DNA of 64,000 nucleotides from Bacteroidota bacterium (GCA_025059945.1 JANXDC010000004.1:310001-374000); one strand, 5' to 3'; numbered from the stretch's first letter, positions 43,290-52,778 are shown. Numbers and translations: made by a program. Notes: a model not told the origin generated them from the sequence alone.

Positions 43290-44519
43290 TTATGCATCTT
43301 CCGCGAGCACGAGTGCACGGGCGGGGGCCTCCAGGAGCCGTTCTACGAGCCAGCTGGGGCTAAAGGCCAACAGGTCCTCGGGGATTTTGCGGCCTGTGCT
43401 AACAAAACGCACAGCCCGCCCCCAGGCCCTGAGCATTGCGTATACGGCCCCGAAGCGGTCCAGCTCCTCCACGTGCGTTAGGGCCACAAAATCGATCGGC
43501 AGCGGGCTTGAACTCCATAGGCCCGGATCGGCATAATGGGGATGCAGGGTGGCGTTCTGCACCCAGTGCACCTCTAGTGGGGTGAGCAGGGCTAAGAGCT
43601 CAGAGATTTGCCACAGCCGGCGGAAGGTGCTAGGTCCCCGCAACGGCACGGGCGGGGTATCGATGAGCAGGTGATCGAAACCCTGCAAGAGTTCGAGGGC
43701 CTTTTGCATCTTGGCCGGACTGTCCACGGTGAGCACGGGCAGCCGATAGCGTCCGGCTAGCTCCTCTAGGCTGTTGTGCACCGGTTCACCGTCCTTGGGC
43801 TCCAGCGCGATGAGCGCGACTTTGCGGCCGGCGAAGAAATGCGGATGCCGGGCTAGTTTGACGATCAGCGAGGATTTCCCACTGCCGGCCGGTCCGATGA
43901 AGGCGATATTGGGCTGGGGGCGCTTTGCGTTCGCGCTGGGCAGGCCGTCGCGGATGCGGCGCCCAACCTCCCAGGCGAAAGCCTCCGGCTCCTGATGCGG
44001 GTCTAGCCCGCTAGAGGCGGCCTCCCGGAGCCAGCTGTGTACGAGCGAAAAGGGTAAGCCTTGTCCGAGGAGCTGCCGATATAGGGGCAGCTCGACGAGT
44101 TCAAGCGGGGGATCCCATAGGCTTTCCCGGATTAGCCGCTCCAAGCGTTCGAGCCTGCGCTGCAGGCCTTCTAGGCCCGTCGCGGAAGGCGCGCCGCTAC
44201 CCTGGGAGGGTTCCGGTCGGGCGGCAGGCAAAGCAGCTGGCCGCTGGGCTCGGGGTGGGGGGGGCGCGGGGCGCCCGGCGGCCTCCAGGGCCGACTGCCT
44301 TCGGTAAAGCAGGCTGCGAAAGTCCGGCGTCGCTTGGGTTTGTTCGTGCGCCGACTGAGACGACCCAGAACTTTCATCCGCCATCACGATCACCCGAGCC
44401 GGCTCGCCGGGCTCCTTGGGGGAGATGGACTCCAGCAAGTAGAAATCCCCTCCCAGGGCTTTTCGTGCGGCCTCTAGGGCCTCCTTGAGCGTTGTCCCTG
44501 TGAAAGTGCGCAGCGTCAT
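43290..44519 (-). CDS. flhF: Flagellar biosynthesis GTPase FlhF
   Basis: FlhF is the SRP-type GTPase that marks the pole or site of flagellar assembly. The 409 residues contain an N-terminal basic/flexible region (Pro-rich about 60-110), the N domain and a G domain with FIGPAGSGKSSLIVKLA near residue 220, DTPPVP for G3 and THVEELDRFG for the G4/G5 region. The ATG overlaps the flhA stop (ATGA), coupling it to flhA. Confidence 0.92.
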   Translation of the reverse strand: MTLRTFTGTTLKEALEAARKALGGDFYLLESISPKEPGEPARVIVMADESSGSSQSAHEQTQATPDFRSLLYRRQSALEAAGRPAPPPPRAQRPAALPAARPEPSQGSGAPSATGLEGLQRRLERLERLIRESLWDPPLELVELPLYRQLLGQGLPFSLVHSWLREAASSGLDPHQEPEAFAWEVGRRIRDGLPSANAKRPQPNIAFIGPAGSGKSSLIVKLARHPHFFAGRKVALIALEPKDGEPVHNSLEELAGRYRLPVLTVDSPAKMQKALELLQGFDHLLIDTPPVPLRGPSTFRRLWQISELLALLTPLEVHWVQNATLHPHYADPGLWSSSPLPIDFVALTHVEELDRFGAVYAMLRAWGRAVRFVSTGRKIPEDLLAFSPSWLVERLLEAPARALVLAEDA

Positions 44520-46627
44520 GGCTGTAGCCCAATTCGGTCTATGGCCTTAATCTGGGTGTCTACGGTCAGGTCGTTGTAGCTCAGCACGACCACATCGGGC
44601 CAGATCGGAGAGAGAAATTGATACAGCGTCGGGCGCAGCACCGGGGAGGTGAGCACGATAGGCTGCAGCCCATTGGCCATCATGCGCCGGAAGGCGCGCG
44701 AGGCCGAGGTGTAGATCTTCTCGACCACCTCAGGCGAAAAGCCCAACGTGTTCGGGTTCAAGATGCCCTTTTGCGCGTGCTCCATGAGCTGGGCCTCCAG
44801 TGAGGGGTCAAGCGTGAGGCACTTGACCTCGCCGAATTCGTCCCGATACTGGCGCGTGATTGTGGGTGCAAGCGCGGCTCGTACGTATTCGGTGAGCACG
44901 TCGACGTTTTTCGTCGTATTGGCGTAATCGGCCAAGGTCTCCAAGATCGTCACCATGTCCCGAATCGGGACCTTCTCCCGAAGCAGGCGTTTGAGCACCT
45001 TCTGGATGTCGCCAATCGTTAACAGGTTCGGCACAAGCTCCTCGATCAGGGCGGGCATAGCCTCGCGCACGTTGTCGATGAGCTTTTTGACCTCTTGACG
45101 GTCCAGCAGCTTGTAGGCGTTGCGGCGCAGGACTTCCAGCAAATGGGTGGTGATGACGGCCGGAGCTTCGACCACGGTTAGGCCTTGCGCCTCAGCCTCC
45201 TCTTTGTGGCGTTCGTTGATCCATATCGCGGGCAGGCCAAAGGAGGGATCCGTGGTTCGGATGCCTTGCACGGGCAGCGAGCCGGATGCGGCCAATTCCT
45301 CCGGCAGCAGGGCCAGGTAATAGCCGGGCAGGATCTCGCCCTGGCCGATGGGATTACCCCGGAGCTTGATCATGTAGTGATTGCCCTCCAGCTGCATGTT
45401 GTCTCGGATCCGGATGGGCGGGATCACGATGCCCAGCTCCATGGCCAGCTGCTTGCGCAGCGTGGTGATGCGGCCCAGCAAATCCCCTTTTTGATTGGGG
45501 TCAACCAGGGGGATCAGGTTGTATCCGATCTCTAGCTCTAGGGGATCGACAAGCAGGTAGTCCTGCACGCGCTCTGCGCGTTTGGCTTCGGCCGTGGCGG
45601 CCTCCAATTCGCGTGCGGCCTCCTGCTGACGGTGCGCCTCGGCCCGCAGGAGGGCGCGCCGGCTCCAGTGGGAGGCCAGGAGGAGCAGAAGGGCCAGAAG
45701 CCAGAAGGGCACAAGGGGAAGTCCGGGGATAAGCCCGAAGACGCCCAAGAAAGCCGCCGCCACGTGCAGCACCCGAGGGTGTCCAAAGAGCTGTTGCGAG
45801 AAGTCCGCAGCCAGGTTGGACTCCGCCGCCGCGCGGGAGACGATAATACCGGCCGCGGTCGAAACGAGCAGAGCGGGGATCTGCGATACTAGCCCATCGC
45901 CCACGGTGAGCACAAGGTACGTGGAGGCCGCCTCCGCCAGGGGCATGCCCATCTGCAAGGTGCCGATGGCCAGCCCGCCTACGATGTTGATACCCGTGAT
46001 CACAAGCCCGGCAATGGCGTCGCCTCGGACGAATTTGCTCGCTCCGTCCATGGCCCCGTAGAAGTCGGACTCGCGCGCGATCTCCTCCCGTCGGCGTCTG
46101 GCCTCCTTGTCGTCGATGAGCCCGGCGTTGAGGTCGGCGTCGATGGCCATTTGCTTACCGGGCAGGGCATCGAGCGTAAAGCGCGCCGAGACCTCGGCAA
46201 TGCGCCCCGAACCCTTTGTGATGACGACGAAGTTGATGATCACGAGCACCAAGAAAATGATCAGCCCCACGACGTAGTTGCCCCCCACGACAAATTGCCC
46301 AAAGGCCTGGATGATGGCCCCGGCCGAGGCTTGGGACAGGATCAGGCGCGTGGAGGCCACGTTGAGGCTCAGCCGAAAGAGCGTAAGCACGAGCAAGAGG
46401 GTCGGAAAGACGGCGAACTCCAGCGGCCGACGTGTGTAGAAGGCCACCAGCAGCACCAGCAGCGACAGCGAAATATTGAGCGCCAACAGGACGTCCAACA
46501 GAAACGAGGGCAGCGGCACAAGCATCACCAGCAGGATCAGTACGATCCCGCCGGCAATGGCCCCTTCGCCGCGCAGCCCGATCGGCGCTTGCACAAGAGT
46601 CTGGCTCAAGGCGGACTGAGAAGCCAT
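44516..46627 (-). CDS. flhA: Flagellar export protein FlhA
   Basis: FlhA is the main export gate of the flagellar type III apparatus. The 703 residues comprise an N-terminal membrane domain with about eight helices, the FHIPEP-like motif region with KGSGRIAEVSARFTLDALPGKQMAIDADLNAG, and a large cytosolic C-domain (from about residue 350) that binds substrates and chaperones. The length and motifs match the family fully. Three bases separate it from flhB. Confidence 0.97.
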   Translation of the reverse strand: MASQSALSQTLVQAPIGLRGEGAIAGGIVLILLVMLVPLPSFLLDVLLALNISLSLLVLLVAFYTRRPLEFAVFPTLLLVLTLFRLSLNVASTRLILSQASAGAIIQAFGQFVVGGNYVVGLIIFLVLVIINFVVITKGSGRIAEVSARFTLDALPGKQMAIDADLNAGLIDDKEARRRREEIARESDFYGAMDGASKFVRGDAIAGLVITGINIVGGLAIGTLQMGMPLAEAASTYLVLTVGDGLVSQIPALLVSTAAGIIVSRAAAESNLAADFSQQLFGHPRVLHVAAAFLGVFGLIPGLPLVPFWLLALLLLLASHWSRRALLRAEAHRQQEAARELEAATAEAKRAERVQDYLLVDPLELEIGYNLIPLVDPNQKGDLLGRITTLRKQLAMELGIVIPPIRIRDNMQLEGNHYMIKLRGNPIGQGEILPGYYLALLPEELAASGSLPVQGIRTTDPSFGLPAIWINERHKEEAEAQGLTVVEAPAVITTHLLEVLRRNAYKLLDRQEVKKLIDNVREAMPALIEELVPNLLTIGDIQKVLKRLLREKVPIRDMVTILETLADYANTTKNVDVLTEYVRAALAPTITRQYRDEFGEVKCLTLDPSLEAQLMEHAQKGILNPNTLGFSPEVVEKIYTSASRAFRRMMANGLQPIVLTSPVLRPTLYQFLSPIWPDVVVLSYNDLTVDTQIKAIDRIGLQP

Positions 46628-46630
46628 AGG

Positions 46631-47701
46631 CTAGCGCATCCGGTTGCGTTCCCGAAACACACGGGCTAGGATCTCGGCCACCGCTTCGTACAGGCTTACG
46701 GGGATCTCCTGACCCTCCTCGACCAGCGCATACAGGGCGCGTGCCGTAGGAGGGTCCTCTACGACCGGGATGCCGGCCCGCTGCGCTAGCTGCCGGATGC
46801 GCAGCGCCATTTTGCGGATCCCCTTGGCGAGCACGACCGGGGCGCGGTGCCGGTCCGGATCATAGGCCAACGCCACCGCATAGTGCGTGGGGTTGGTGAC
46901 GACCACGTCGGCCGATAGGACGGCATGATCTAACCTCCGCTTGCGTCGACGCTGGCGCATAAGGGTGCGCAGACGGGCCTTGATCTGCGGATGCCCCTCG
47001 AGCTCTCGGTATTCGTCCTTGAGCTCCTGGCGGCTCATGCGCAGCTCGCGTCGGTGCTTCCAACGCTGAAAGGCGTAATCAAAGCCTGCGATAACGGCCA
47101 GGGCCAAAACAGCCTGTCCCAGAAGCGCTAGCAGCCATCCCCACGTGGTCTGAGCGATCTGGGATAGCCCGAGCAGGGGGAGCTGAAAGAGTCCCTCTAG
47201 ACGGTCTCGGATAAAGAACCACGCGATCAGAATGAGCACGAACAGCTTAAGCAAGCTTTTGAGCAGCTCCATGAGCCCGCGGCTGGAGAAAAGACGCCGA
47301 AAGCCCGCTATGGGGCTGATTCGGGAGAGCTTAGGCTCCAAGGGTTTGAGCGTGACATGCACCCCTCCCTGCAGAAAGCCCACAAGCAGGCCCGAGGCCA
47401 TGAGCAGCGCCAACATCGGCAGCAGGGCCCCCAGCGTCTGCCAGCCCCAGTCTTGCAAGAGCGTCAACGCGGCTCCGCTCTCCTCCGGTGGGGAACCCAC
47501 CCGCTCGTAAGCCTCTAGCACGAGCCCTAGGAGCCGACGCACCAAGTCCCATCCCAGCAAGCTCAATGCACCCAGCGCGGCCGCGAGCACCACAATAGAG
47601 TTGAGCTCCGCGCTGCGCGCGACCTGTCCCTCCTGCCGCGCTCGCTCTAGCCGTCTTGGGGTGGGTTCTTCGGTGCGTTCTTGGAAATCCCGTTCCGCCA
47701 T
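46631..47701 (-). CDS. flhB: Flagellar export switch protein FlhB
   Basis: FlhB switches substrate specificity of flagellar export. The 356 residues show the N-terminal TEEPTPRRLERARQEGQVARSAEL, four membrane helices, and the self-cleaving NPTH site in VVVTNPTHYAVALAYDP. I begin at ATG 47701 (MAERDFQERTEEPTP); the frame goes on upstream to 47800 without conserved sequence. fliP, fliQ and fliR are not in the window, so the operon lacks the rest of the gate. Confidence 0.96.
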   Translation of the reverse strand: MAERDFQERTEEPTPRRLERARQEGQVARSAELNSIVVLAAALGALSLLGWDLVRRLLGLVLEAYERVGSPPEESGAALTLLQDWGWQTLGALLPMLALLMASGLLVGFLQGGVHVTLKPLEPKLSRISPIAGFRRLFSSRGLMELLKSLLKLFVLILIAWFFIRDRLEGLFQLPLLGLSQIAQTTWGWLLALLGQAVLALAVIAGFDYAFQRWKHRRELRMSRQELKDEYRELEGHPQIKARLRTLMRQRRRKRRLDHAVLSADVVVTNPTHYAVALAYDPDRHRAPVVLAKGIRKMALRIRQLAQRAGIPVVEDPPTARALYALVEEGQEIPVSLYEAVAEILARVFRERNRMR

Positions 47702-47884
47702 CGGAAAGTTTGCCTCGCCGGACTCGGCAACTTTTGCCCGCCTTGGGTTTCGGCGTTCCCTTTCGGCGCCCTCTGGTCTTGTCCTCCCCTCGAGGTGCAC
47801 AGGGTGTGCCGAGCGCCTGAAAGACCGGTTTTGTGAAAAATCGGTGAAGGGGTTCCCTTAGCCAGCGATCGGGAACTTGGCTGC

Positions 47885-47957
47885 TTAAGCGGGTCGTATA
47901 AGGGGGTGCGATCGGGTAAAACCCGACGCGATACAGTACACTTCTTAACCTCCTCCC
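47885..47957 (-). CDS. Possible 18-codon leader ORF upstream of flhB
   Basis: On the minus strand GGAGGAGG (47956-47949) stands 7 bases before GTG 47941, which opens MYCIASGFTRSHPLIRPA ending at TAA 47885 (the feature includes the ribosome binding site). It ends 183 bases before the flhB start. The perfect spacing is the only evidence for translation; it may be a regulatory peptide for the flagellar operon or chance. It overlaps the candidate RNA on the other strand. Confidence 0.28.
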
Positions 47958-47973
47958 TGAACACAGACGACAC

Positions 47974-48010
47974 CAGGAGCGGGCCCTGACCGGTCCGCTC
48001 CTGTTTTTTT
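47974..48010 (+). terminator. Intrinsic terminator facing right
   Basis: CAGGAGCGG (47974-47982) pairs perfectly with CCGCTCCTG (47995-48003) around a 12-base loop, followed by seven T. It has the correct T tract only for plus-strand transcription, though no plus-strand gene lies upstream; the convergent minus gene stops immediately after the T tract at 48009. Confidence 0.75.
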
Positions 48011-48911
48011 AGCGCACGGTGAGCTGCACCCCCACTTGGGGTGCGCTGGAGCCTTGTAGAGAATGTCGATAGACCGGAATAGCCAGATAGCCCCCTACTA
48101 TCCAGAGGGGACGGGCCCAGCGGCCCCCGAGCCGTAGCCAGAGCTGGCCGCCTAGTATTTCTCCCCACGCGGGGGCGGAGTTGGAGTCCGGGACCGCCTG
48201 CCGTTGCAGGGTCGAATATCGGCCTGCTGTAGCTTGCAGGCCCACGAAGAGCGCGCTTCGGGCTGGGTCTAGGTAGGCCCAATACGTTTGCTGTAGGTGT
48301 ATCTCGCGACCGATTGTCACGCTCAGATCCGAGGGCGGGGCAGGGTTCTCTAGGTTCAGTCCGGGCAAGGGAGCGCGCGCGCTATCGGAAAGCTGCACGT
48401 ATTTGCGCCGGTCCCAGAGAGAACGCAGGCCGAGGGCGAAATCGCTTGCCATCCAAATCGACAGAGGCATGCTGCTTATGAAGGCCACGTCTACGCGCCG
48501 AAAGCCCGTTGGGCCCAGGGCCGGATCGAAGGCCAATCGAAAGGCGTAGTCTGTGTCCTCGTTTCGCCAGTGGTAGCGGGCCCACAACCAGGTGGGCAGG
48601 GGAGTGGAGAGCGATATGGCGCGCACCAGATCCCAACTAGCCCCCCAGGTGCTGCGCGCCTTGAGCCGGCCCTCTAGTTGCAGGTTGAGCAGCAGGGGAA
48701 CCTTCAAGGCGAGCCGATCCGCTACTAGGGGCCATGTCCCCACGGGGGCCAGCCCCACTTCCGCGCGCACCAAGAGCGCATCGAAGAATTCCGGGCAGGC
48801 CCTTTCTTCGCGATAAAACGGTTCCTGAAGGCGCCCAGGCTGGGCTGCGACAGAAACGGCGCCCAGGGCGATAAGATACAATGGGCCCCATGAGAGGAGT
48901 CTGGCTAACAT
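48009..48911 (-). CDS. Exported beta-rich protein, possible outer-membrane barrel
   Basis: The 300 residues have a signal peptide (LLSWGPLYLIALGAVSVAAQ) and then alternating hydrophobic/polar strands with many aromatic residues (TWLWARYHW, YWAYLDP, RPLWIVGGYLAIPVYRH), as seen in outer-membrane barrels. It ends VGVQLTVR without a C-terminal aromatic residue, so insertion by BAM is not certain. GAGGAGGTG lies 5 bases before the ATG. No family recognised. Confidence 0.65.
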   Translation of the reverse strand: MLARLLSWGPLYLIALGAVSVAAQPGRLQEPFYREERACPEFFDALLVRAEVGLAPVGTWPLVADRLALKVPLLLNLQLEGRLKARSTWGASWDLVRAISLSTPLPTWLWARYHWRNEDTDYAFRLAFDPALGPTGFRRVDVAFISSMPLSIWMASDFALGLRSLWDRRKYVQLSDSARAPLPGLNLENPAPPSDLSVTIGREIHLQQTYWAYLDPARSALFVGLQATAGRYSTLQRQAVPDSNSAPAWGEILGGQLWLRLGGRWARPLWIVGGYLAIPVYRHSLQGSSAPQVGVQLTVR

Positions 48912-48953
48912 CCCGCACCTCCTCGGCGGGCGAGCCAAGGCGCGGCCGCTGCG

Positions 48954-49634
48954 CTAAAGCGAGAACCCTTCTCCTGGCCGCAGCGGACGCGCCGCGATGC
49001 CCTTTTCCTCTAATCGCCGGACGAAGGCCTCTACGTCGATCTCGATTACGGGGAAGGTGTTGTAGTGAATGGGCACGACCAAGCGCGGGCGCAGCCATTC
49101 GGCCGCGATCACCGCATCCTCAGGGCCCATCGTAAAGTTATCTCCTACCGGCAGAAAAGCCACATCGATGCGGTAGCGTTCGCCAAGCATCTTCATCTCG
49201 TACGTGAGCGCTGTGTCCCCGGCGTTGTAGAAGACCTTGCCCTCCGACTCGATCAAGAAGCCGGCCGGATGCCCTCCGTAGGTGCCGTCCGGAAACGAGG
49301 AGCTATGATGCGCGATCGTCATGGTCACTCTGCCGAAGGGGAAATCCCGCCGTCCCCCTAGGTTCATGGGGTGGGCATTGGAGATGCCTTGTTTCTGCAG
49401 GTAATCGTAGATCTCCCATATGCCGATCACCGTAGCCCCGGTACGACGGGCGATAGCCAGCGTATCGCCCCAGTGATCCCCATGCGCGTGCGTAAGCAAT
49501 AGAAAATCCGGATGCAGATCCTCCGGCTTGACCGGGCATAAGGGGTTGCCCGACAGAAAGGGATCGAACAGAAGCCGATATCCGGCTGTCTCCAACCAAA
49601 TCACGGAATGCCCGTAGTAGCGAATCTCCGCCAT
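48954..49634 (-). CDS. UPF0173-type metal-dependent hydrolase
   Basis: The 226 residues belong to the metallo-beta-lactamase superfamily, UPF0173 group: YYGHSVIWLE, LTHAHGDHWGD as the HxHxDH metal site, H in TIAHHSSS, and GDTALTYEMK with the bridging Asp. MAEIRYYGHS at ATG 49634 is the usual family start; the frame runs upstream without conserved residues. The substrate is unknown for this family. Confidence 0.9.
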   Translation of the reverse strand: MAEIRYYGHSVIWLETAGYRLLFDPFLSGNPLCPVKPEDLHPDFLLLTHAHGDHWGDTLAIARRTGATVIGIWEIYDYLQKQGISNAHPMNLGGRRDFPFGRVTMTIAHHSSSFPDGTYGGHPAGFLIESEGKVFYNAGDTALTYEMKMLGERYRIDVAFLPVGDNFTMGPEDAVIAAEWLRPRLVVPIHYNTFPVIEIDVEAFVRRLEEKGIAARPLRPGEGFSL

Positions 49635-49762
49635 GATCCCGCAAGCCTCCATGCTCCCTACGTAGCGTCTCAAAGTAACGCCCGGCCCTTGCTGTGGTTC
49701 AAGTTGACCCTCGCCCGCTGGCTCCGCATATTGGAGGGCCGTATCAGCAAGGAGCACGACCC

Positions 49763-50260
49763 ATGGAGATCTCCCCTCTTGTGCATCCCAAAGTGGTGCA
49801 TCTGGCCATAGGCTGGACCTTGGCCGGGGTCGGTTTTACGCTGGCCTGGCTGGTGTGGAACCGGACGTGGCTGCGCGCGGCAGCTTTGGTTTTGGCCGTA
49901 GCCGGCGCGGCGAGCTTATCAGGCGCTCGGCAGACCGGCGAGGCTGCCGAAGGCGCCTTTGAGAAGACAGGCCGCATGACGGAGGCGGTGCATGAGGCCA
50001 TCGAAACCCATGAGGCTTGGGGCACGCGCGCCTGGATCGGCAGCCTCTTGTGGGCCGCTTTTCTCGGACTGAGCGCCTGGAGGCGCTGGAGCGCGCTCTG
50101 GGCGCGCGGTCTGGCGGCCGCCCTGGGGTTGGTGTTGGCCTATATGCTCTACCTGACCGGCGAGCTGGGCGGGGAGCTAACTTACCGATATGGGGTTAAC
50201 GTCGAGGTCCAACATGGCTCGCCCGGCCCTGCAACGGAAGAGGAGGAGATCGGGCCTTAA
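49763..50260 (+). CDS. Membrane protein, DUF2231-like
   Basis: The 165 residues contain about four membrane helices (IGWTLAGVGFTLAWLVW, AAALVLAVAGAASL, WIGSLLWAAFLGL, GLAAALGLVLAYMLYLTG). The H-P-K/x-V-V-H-x-A-x-G start and the G-G-E-L-T-Y-R-Y-G-V end fit the DUF2231 family. AAGGAG precedes the ATG. It ends just before a bidirectional terminator. Function unknown; such proteins are often near redox or c-type cytochrome genes, not seen here. Confidence 0.72.
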   Translation: MEISPLVHPKVVHLAIGWTLAGVGFTLAWLVWNRTWLRAAALVLAVAGAASLSGARQTGEAAEGAFEKTGRMTEAVHEAIETHEAWGTRAWIGSLLWAAFLGLSAWRRWSALWARGLAAALGLVLAYMLYLTGELGGELTYRYGVNVEVQHGSPGPATEEEEIGP

Positions 50261-50263
50261 GAG

Positions 50264-50298
50264 AAAAAAGGGGGGCTTCAAGAAAGCCCCCCTTCTTT
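50264..50298. terminator. Bidirectional intrinsic terminator
   Basis: AAGGGGGGCTT (50268-50278) and AAGCCCCCCTT (50284-50294) form an 11-bp stem with a 5-base loop. A tract of six A before and TTCTTTA after allow it to end both the membrane protein gene (plus) and the convergent S9 peptidase gene (minus), whose stop is at 50316. Confidence 0.85.
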
Positions 50299-50315
50299 AC
50301 CGCCAAGGGCTTCTC

Positions 50316-52697
50316 TTATGGGGCGCCCGCGCCTCTAAGGTGGCGCTCGAAGAGCTTGAAGATGCGCTTGTACTGATCCATCCAGCTTGTGGGCTCGACA
50401 AAGCCATGGTCTTCTACGGGGTAGACGGCTAGTTCCCAATTCTCTTTGCGCAGCTCGATAAGCCGCTGCACAAGCCGCACCACGTCTTGAAAGTGCACGT
50501 TCACGTCCACCATGCCGTGGCAAATCAACAATCCCCCTCGCAGCCCTTCGGCGTGATAGATCGGCGAGCTGCGCACGTAGGCCAGGCTGTCGGCGTAGGG
50601 GAGGTTGAGGATGTTCGCCGTGTAGGGGTGATTGTAGTGCGCCCAATCCGTAACGGGTCGCAGGGCGGCCCCGGCGGCGAAGACGTCCGGCCGTGTAAAC
50701 AGGGCCATAAGCGTCAAGAACCCCCCATAAGAGCCCCCATAGATGCCGATGCGCTTGGGATCGATCCCGTGCTCGCGCACCAGATATTGCGCGGCATCGA
50801 CGTAGTCGTCGAGGTCTCGACCGCCCATGTGCCGATACACGGCCGTGCGCCAGTCGCGCCCGTATCCGGCTGAGGCCCGATAGTCTACATCGAGCACCGT
50901 GTAGCCGTGATCAGCTAGGAAGTTGTGAAACATGTACTCCCGGAAATAGGAGCTCCACCACCGGTGCACATTCTGCAAGTATCCGGCCCCGTGTACAAAC
51001 AGCACAGCCGCTCCGTTGGGTCGCTCCGGCTTATATAGGCGCGCGTACACGAGTGCCCCATCCCGGGCTCGGAAGGTGACGATCTCGGGATCGCGCCACG
51101 GGTAGGCCTTGAAGGCTTCGCTTCGGGAGTCGGTGATCTGCTGCGGCTGCGCTCCCGGCCGGTTCTCCTGCAGGAAAAGCTCCCAGGGGCGGTTGCTGTA
51201 CGAGTGCCGTATGGCGAGCATTCCTTCATCCGGGGAGAGCACGACCTCGTTGTTGCCCGCCATGCTGGTCAGTTGCAGACGTGTCCCTCCCTCCACGGGT
51301 ATGCGGTAAAAGTGACGCTCTCCAGGGTGTACTTCGCTGGAGGTGAAGTAAAAAAACCGGCCATCGCGCGACAGAAAGGGCGAGAACACCTCAAAGCGGC
51401 CCGAGGTGAGGGCCCGTTTTTGCCCAGATTCCACATCCAGCACGTATAGGTGGCTGTAGCCGCTCTCCTCGGACTGAAAGAAGATCCGACGGCTATCGGG
51501 AAGCCAGCCGATCACGCCGGCGCTGAAGGCGCCTCCGATACCGGGCCCGCCGATCCAGGCTTCATCGCGCTGCCGATCCAACAACCGCACGGTGGCCGTC
51601 TCGGGGAAGAGGCGCAGGATCCAGCGATCCTTGTTGTCTTGGGAGGCGGCGACCACGACGGCCCGCTGGCCGTCGGGTGACCAGAAAGGTCCGTGCACGA
51701 CGATCGGTCTGGGCTCTCGGTAGCGGCTGCTGGTGTCGCCGCGCGCCAGACGCCGTTCGCGCTCGTAATCGGGCAGATCATATATGCCTGGGATCAGTTC
51801 GCGGCGCAACAGGAGGATCGTATCCCGCTCAGTGTCGTAGATGGCGAATTCATAACGCGGCTGCGGGGAGCCGACCTTGGGTCGGGCCCGCAGCTGGTCC
51901 GTGTAGCCCGTTTCCGTGACGTAGTTGGGCACTTGGGTGGGGCGGTTGTCCTCCGGTTGCGTGACGTACTGGAAGGTGATGTAGCGGCCGTCGGGAGAGC
52001 TTTGCAGGTTCTGTACGCTTCGACGTCCCAGATAGACCGTCTTGGGCGGTCGTTGCGCGCGCTGCTCCCGCTCTTGCCAGCGCTCCGCCGCCTGTCGACG
52101 GTCTCGGCGCTGCCGAAGCACCTCGAAGAGCTGCAGTTGTTGATCTTGTAGCCAGCGCTGTTGTTCATCCAATCGGGGGCTGCTCGGAGGCTGGCCCGTG
52201 CGAAAGTCCGTCCGCTGGCGCAGGGCGCCTGTGCGCAGATCCAGCTCAAAGAGGTTGTTTTCGCGCACAAACGTGATGCGCTCCTCATCGAGCAGGAAGC
52301 GCGGATCGGACTCACGCTCCACGGTTTGCGTCAGGCGCACAAGGCGCTCCGCCCGGATGTCGTAGAGGAAAACGTCGCCGTCGCGCACGAAAAGCTTGCG
52401 GGTACGGGCCCTGTTGTACACCCCTCCCGGAGGCGGCAGCCGGCGTCTTTCCTCGGGGCTGACCTTCAGCGGCTTGCCTCCGGTGCGCGGCACTTTGTAG
52501 AGCGAATCATCGGGTGCACCATCAGGATTCCAGTAGAAGTACAGCCAGCGTCCATCTTCGGACCAAAACGGGTTGTTGGGGAAAGAGCCCATCCAGCGCG
52601 GATCGTCCATGATGCGCTCGATCGTAAGTCGACTTTGCGCCGCCGCGCCGGAACTCACAAAAAGCAGCAACGCCCACAGCGTGAATTGGGTGCGCAT
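50316..52697 (-). CDS. Exported dipeptidyl-peptidase IV-like S9 peptidase
   Basis: The 793 residues have a signal peptide (LWALLLFVSSGAAAQ), a propeller with SPDGRYITFQ and SPDGQRAVVVA blades, a coiled charged segment about 185-215 (LRQRRDRRQAAERWQEREQ), and a hydrolase domain with S656 in YGGSYGGF, the Asp in HGMVDVNVHF and the His in PVEDHGF. The architecture is that of the DPP4-like S9B group. AAGGAGG lies 9 bases before the ATG. Likely periplasmic peptide degradation. Confidence 0.92.
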   Translation of the reverse strand: MRTQFTLWALLLFVSSGAAAQSRLTIERIMDDPRWMGSFPNNPFWSEDGRWLYFYWNPDGAPDDSLYKVPRTGGKPLKVSPEERRRLPPPGGVYNRARTRKLFVRDGDVFLYDIRAERLVRLTQTVERESDPRFLLDEERITFVRENNLFELDLRTGALRQRTDFRTGQPPSSPRLDEQQRWLQDQQLQLFEVLRQRRDRRQAAERWQEREQRAQRPPKTVYLGRRSVQNLQSSPDGRYITFQYVTQPEDNRPTQVPNYVTETGYTDQLRARPKVGSPQPRYEFAIYDTERDTILLLRRELIPGIYDLPDYERERRLARGDTSSRYREPRPIVVHGPFWSPDGQRAVVVAASQDNKDRWILRLFPETATVRLLDRQRDEAWIGGPGIGGAFSAGVIGWLPDSRRIFFQSEESGYSHLYVLDVESGQKRALTSGRFEVFSPFLSRDGRFFYFTSSEVHPGERHFYRIPVEGGTRLQLTSMAGNNEVVLSPDEGMLAIRHSYSNRPWELFLQENRPGAQPQQITDSRSEAFKAYPWRDPEIVTFRARDGALVYARLYKPERPNGAAVLFVHGAGYLQNVHRWWSSYFREYMFHNFLADHGYTVLDVDYRASAGYGRDWRTAVYRHMGGRDLDDYVDAAQYLVREHGIDPKRIGIYGGSYGGFLTLMALFTRPDVFAAGAALRPVTDWAHYNHPYTANILNLPYADSLAYVRSSPIYHAEGLRGGLLICHGMVDVNVHFQDVVRLVQRLIELRKENWELAVYPVEDHGFVEPTSWMDQYKRIFKLFERHLRGAGAP

Positions 52698-52778
52698 ACG
52701 GTGATCCTCCTTCGAGGCAGGCAGGGGGAAAAATACAGCGCCTCGGGTCCAGGCGTTGTAGCGAAGTTGTTACTTGGC

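Larger units (their letters stand above)
47824..48010 (+). ncRNA. Candidate noncoding RNA with pseudoknot and terminator
   Basis: In this gap, which carries no plus-strand gene, lie a 9-bp hairpin (47824-47845), an H-type pseudoknot made of GTTCCC/GGGAAC (47852-47857 with 47871-47876) interleaved with AGCCA/TGGCT (47860-47864 with 47878-47882), and a hairpin GTAT-GCG-TCGGGT closed at 47896-47934. An intrinsic terminator with seven T follows. I see no promoter with good spacing. RNase P, tmRNA, SRP and 6S signatures are not present. The arms could equally form in a minus-strand flhB leader. Confidence 0.42.
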
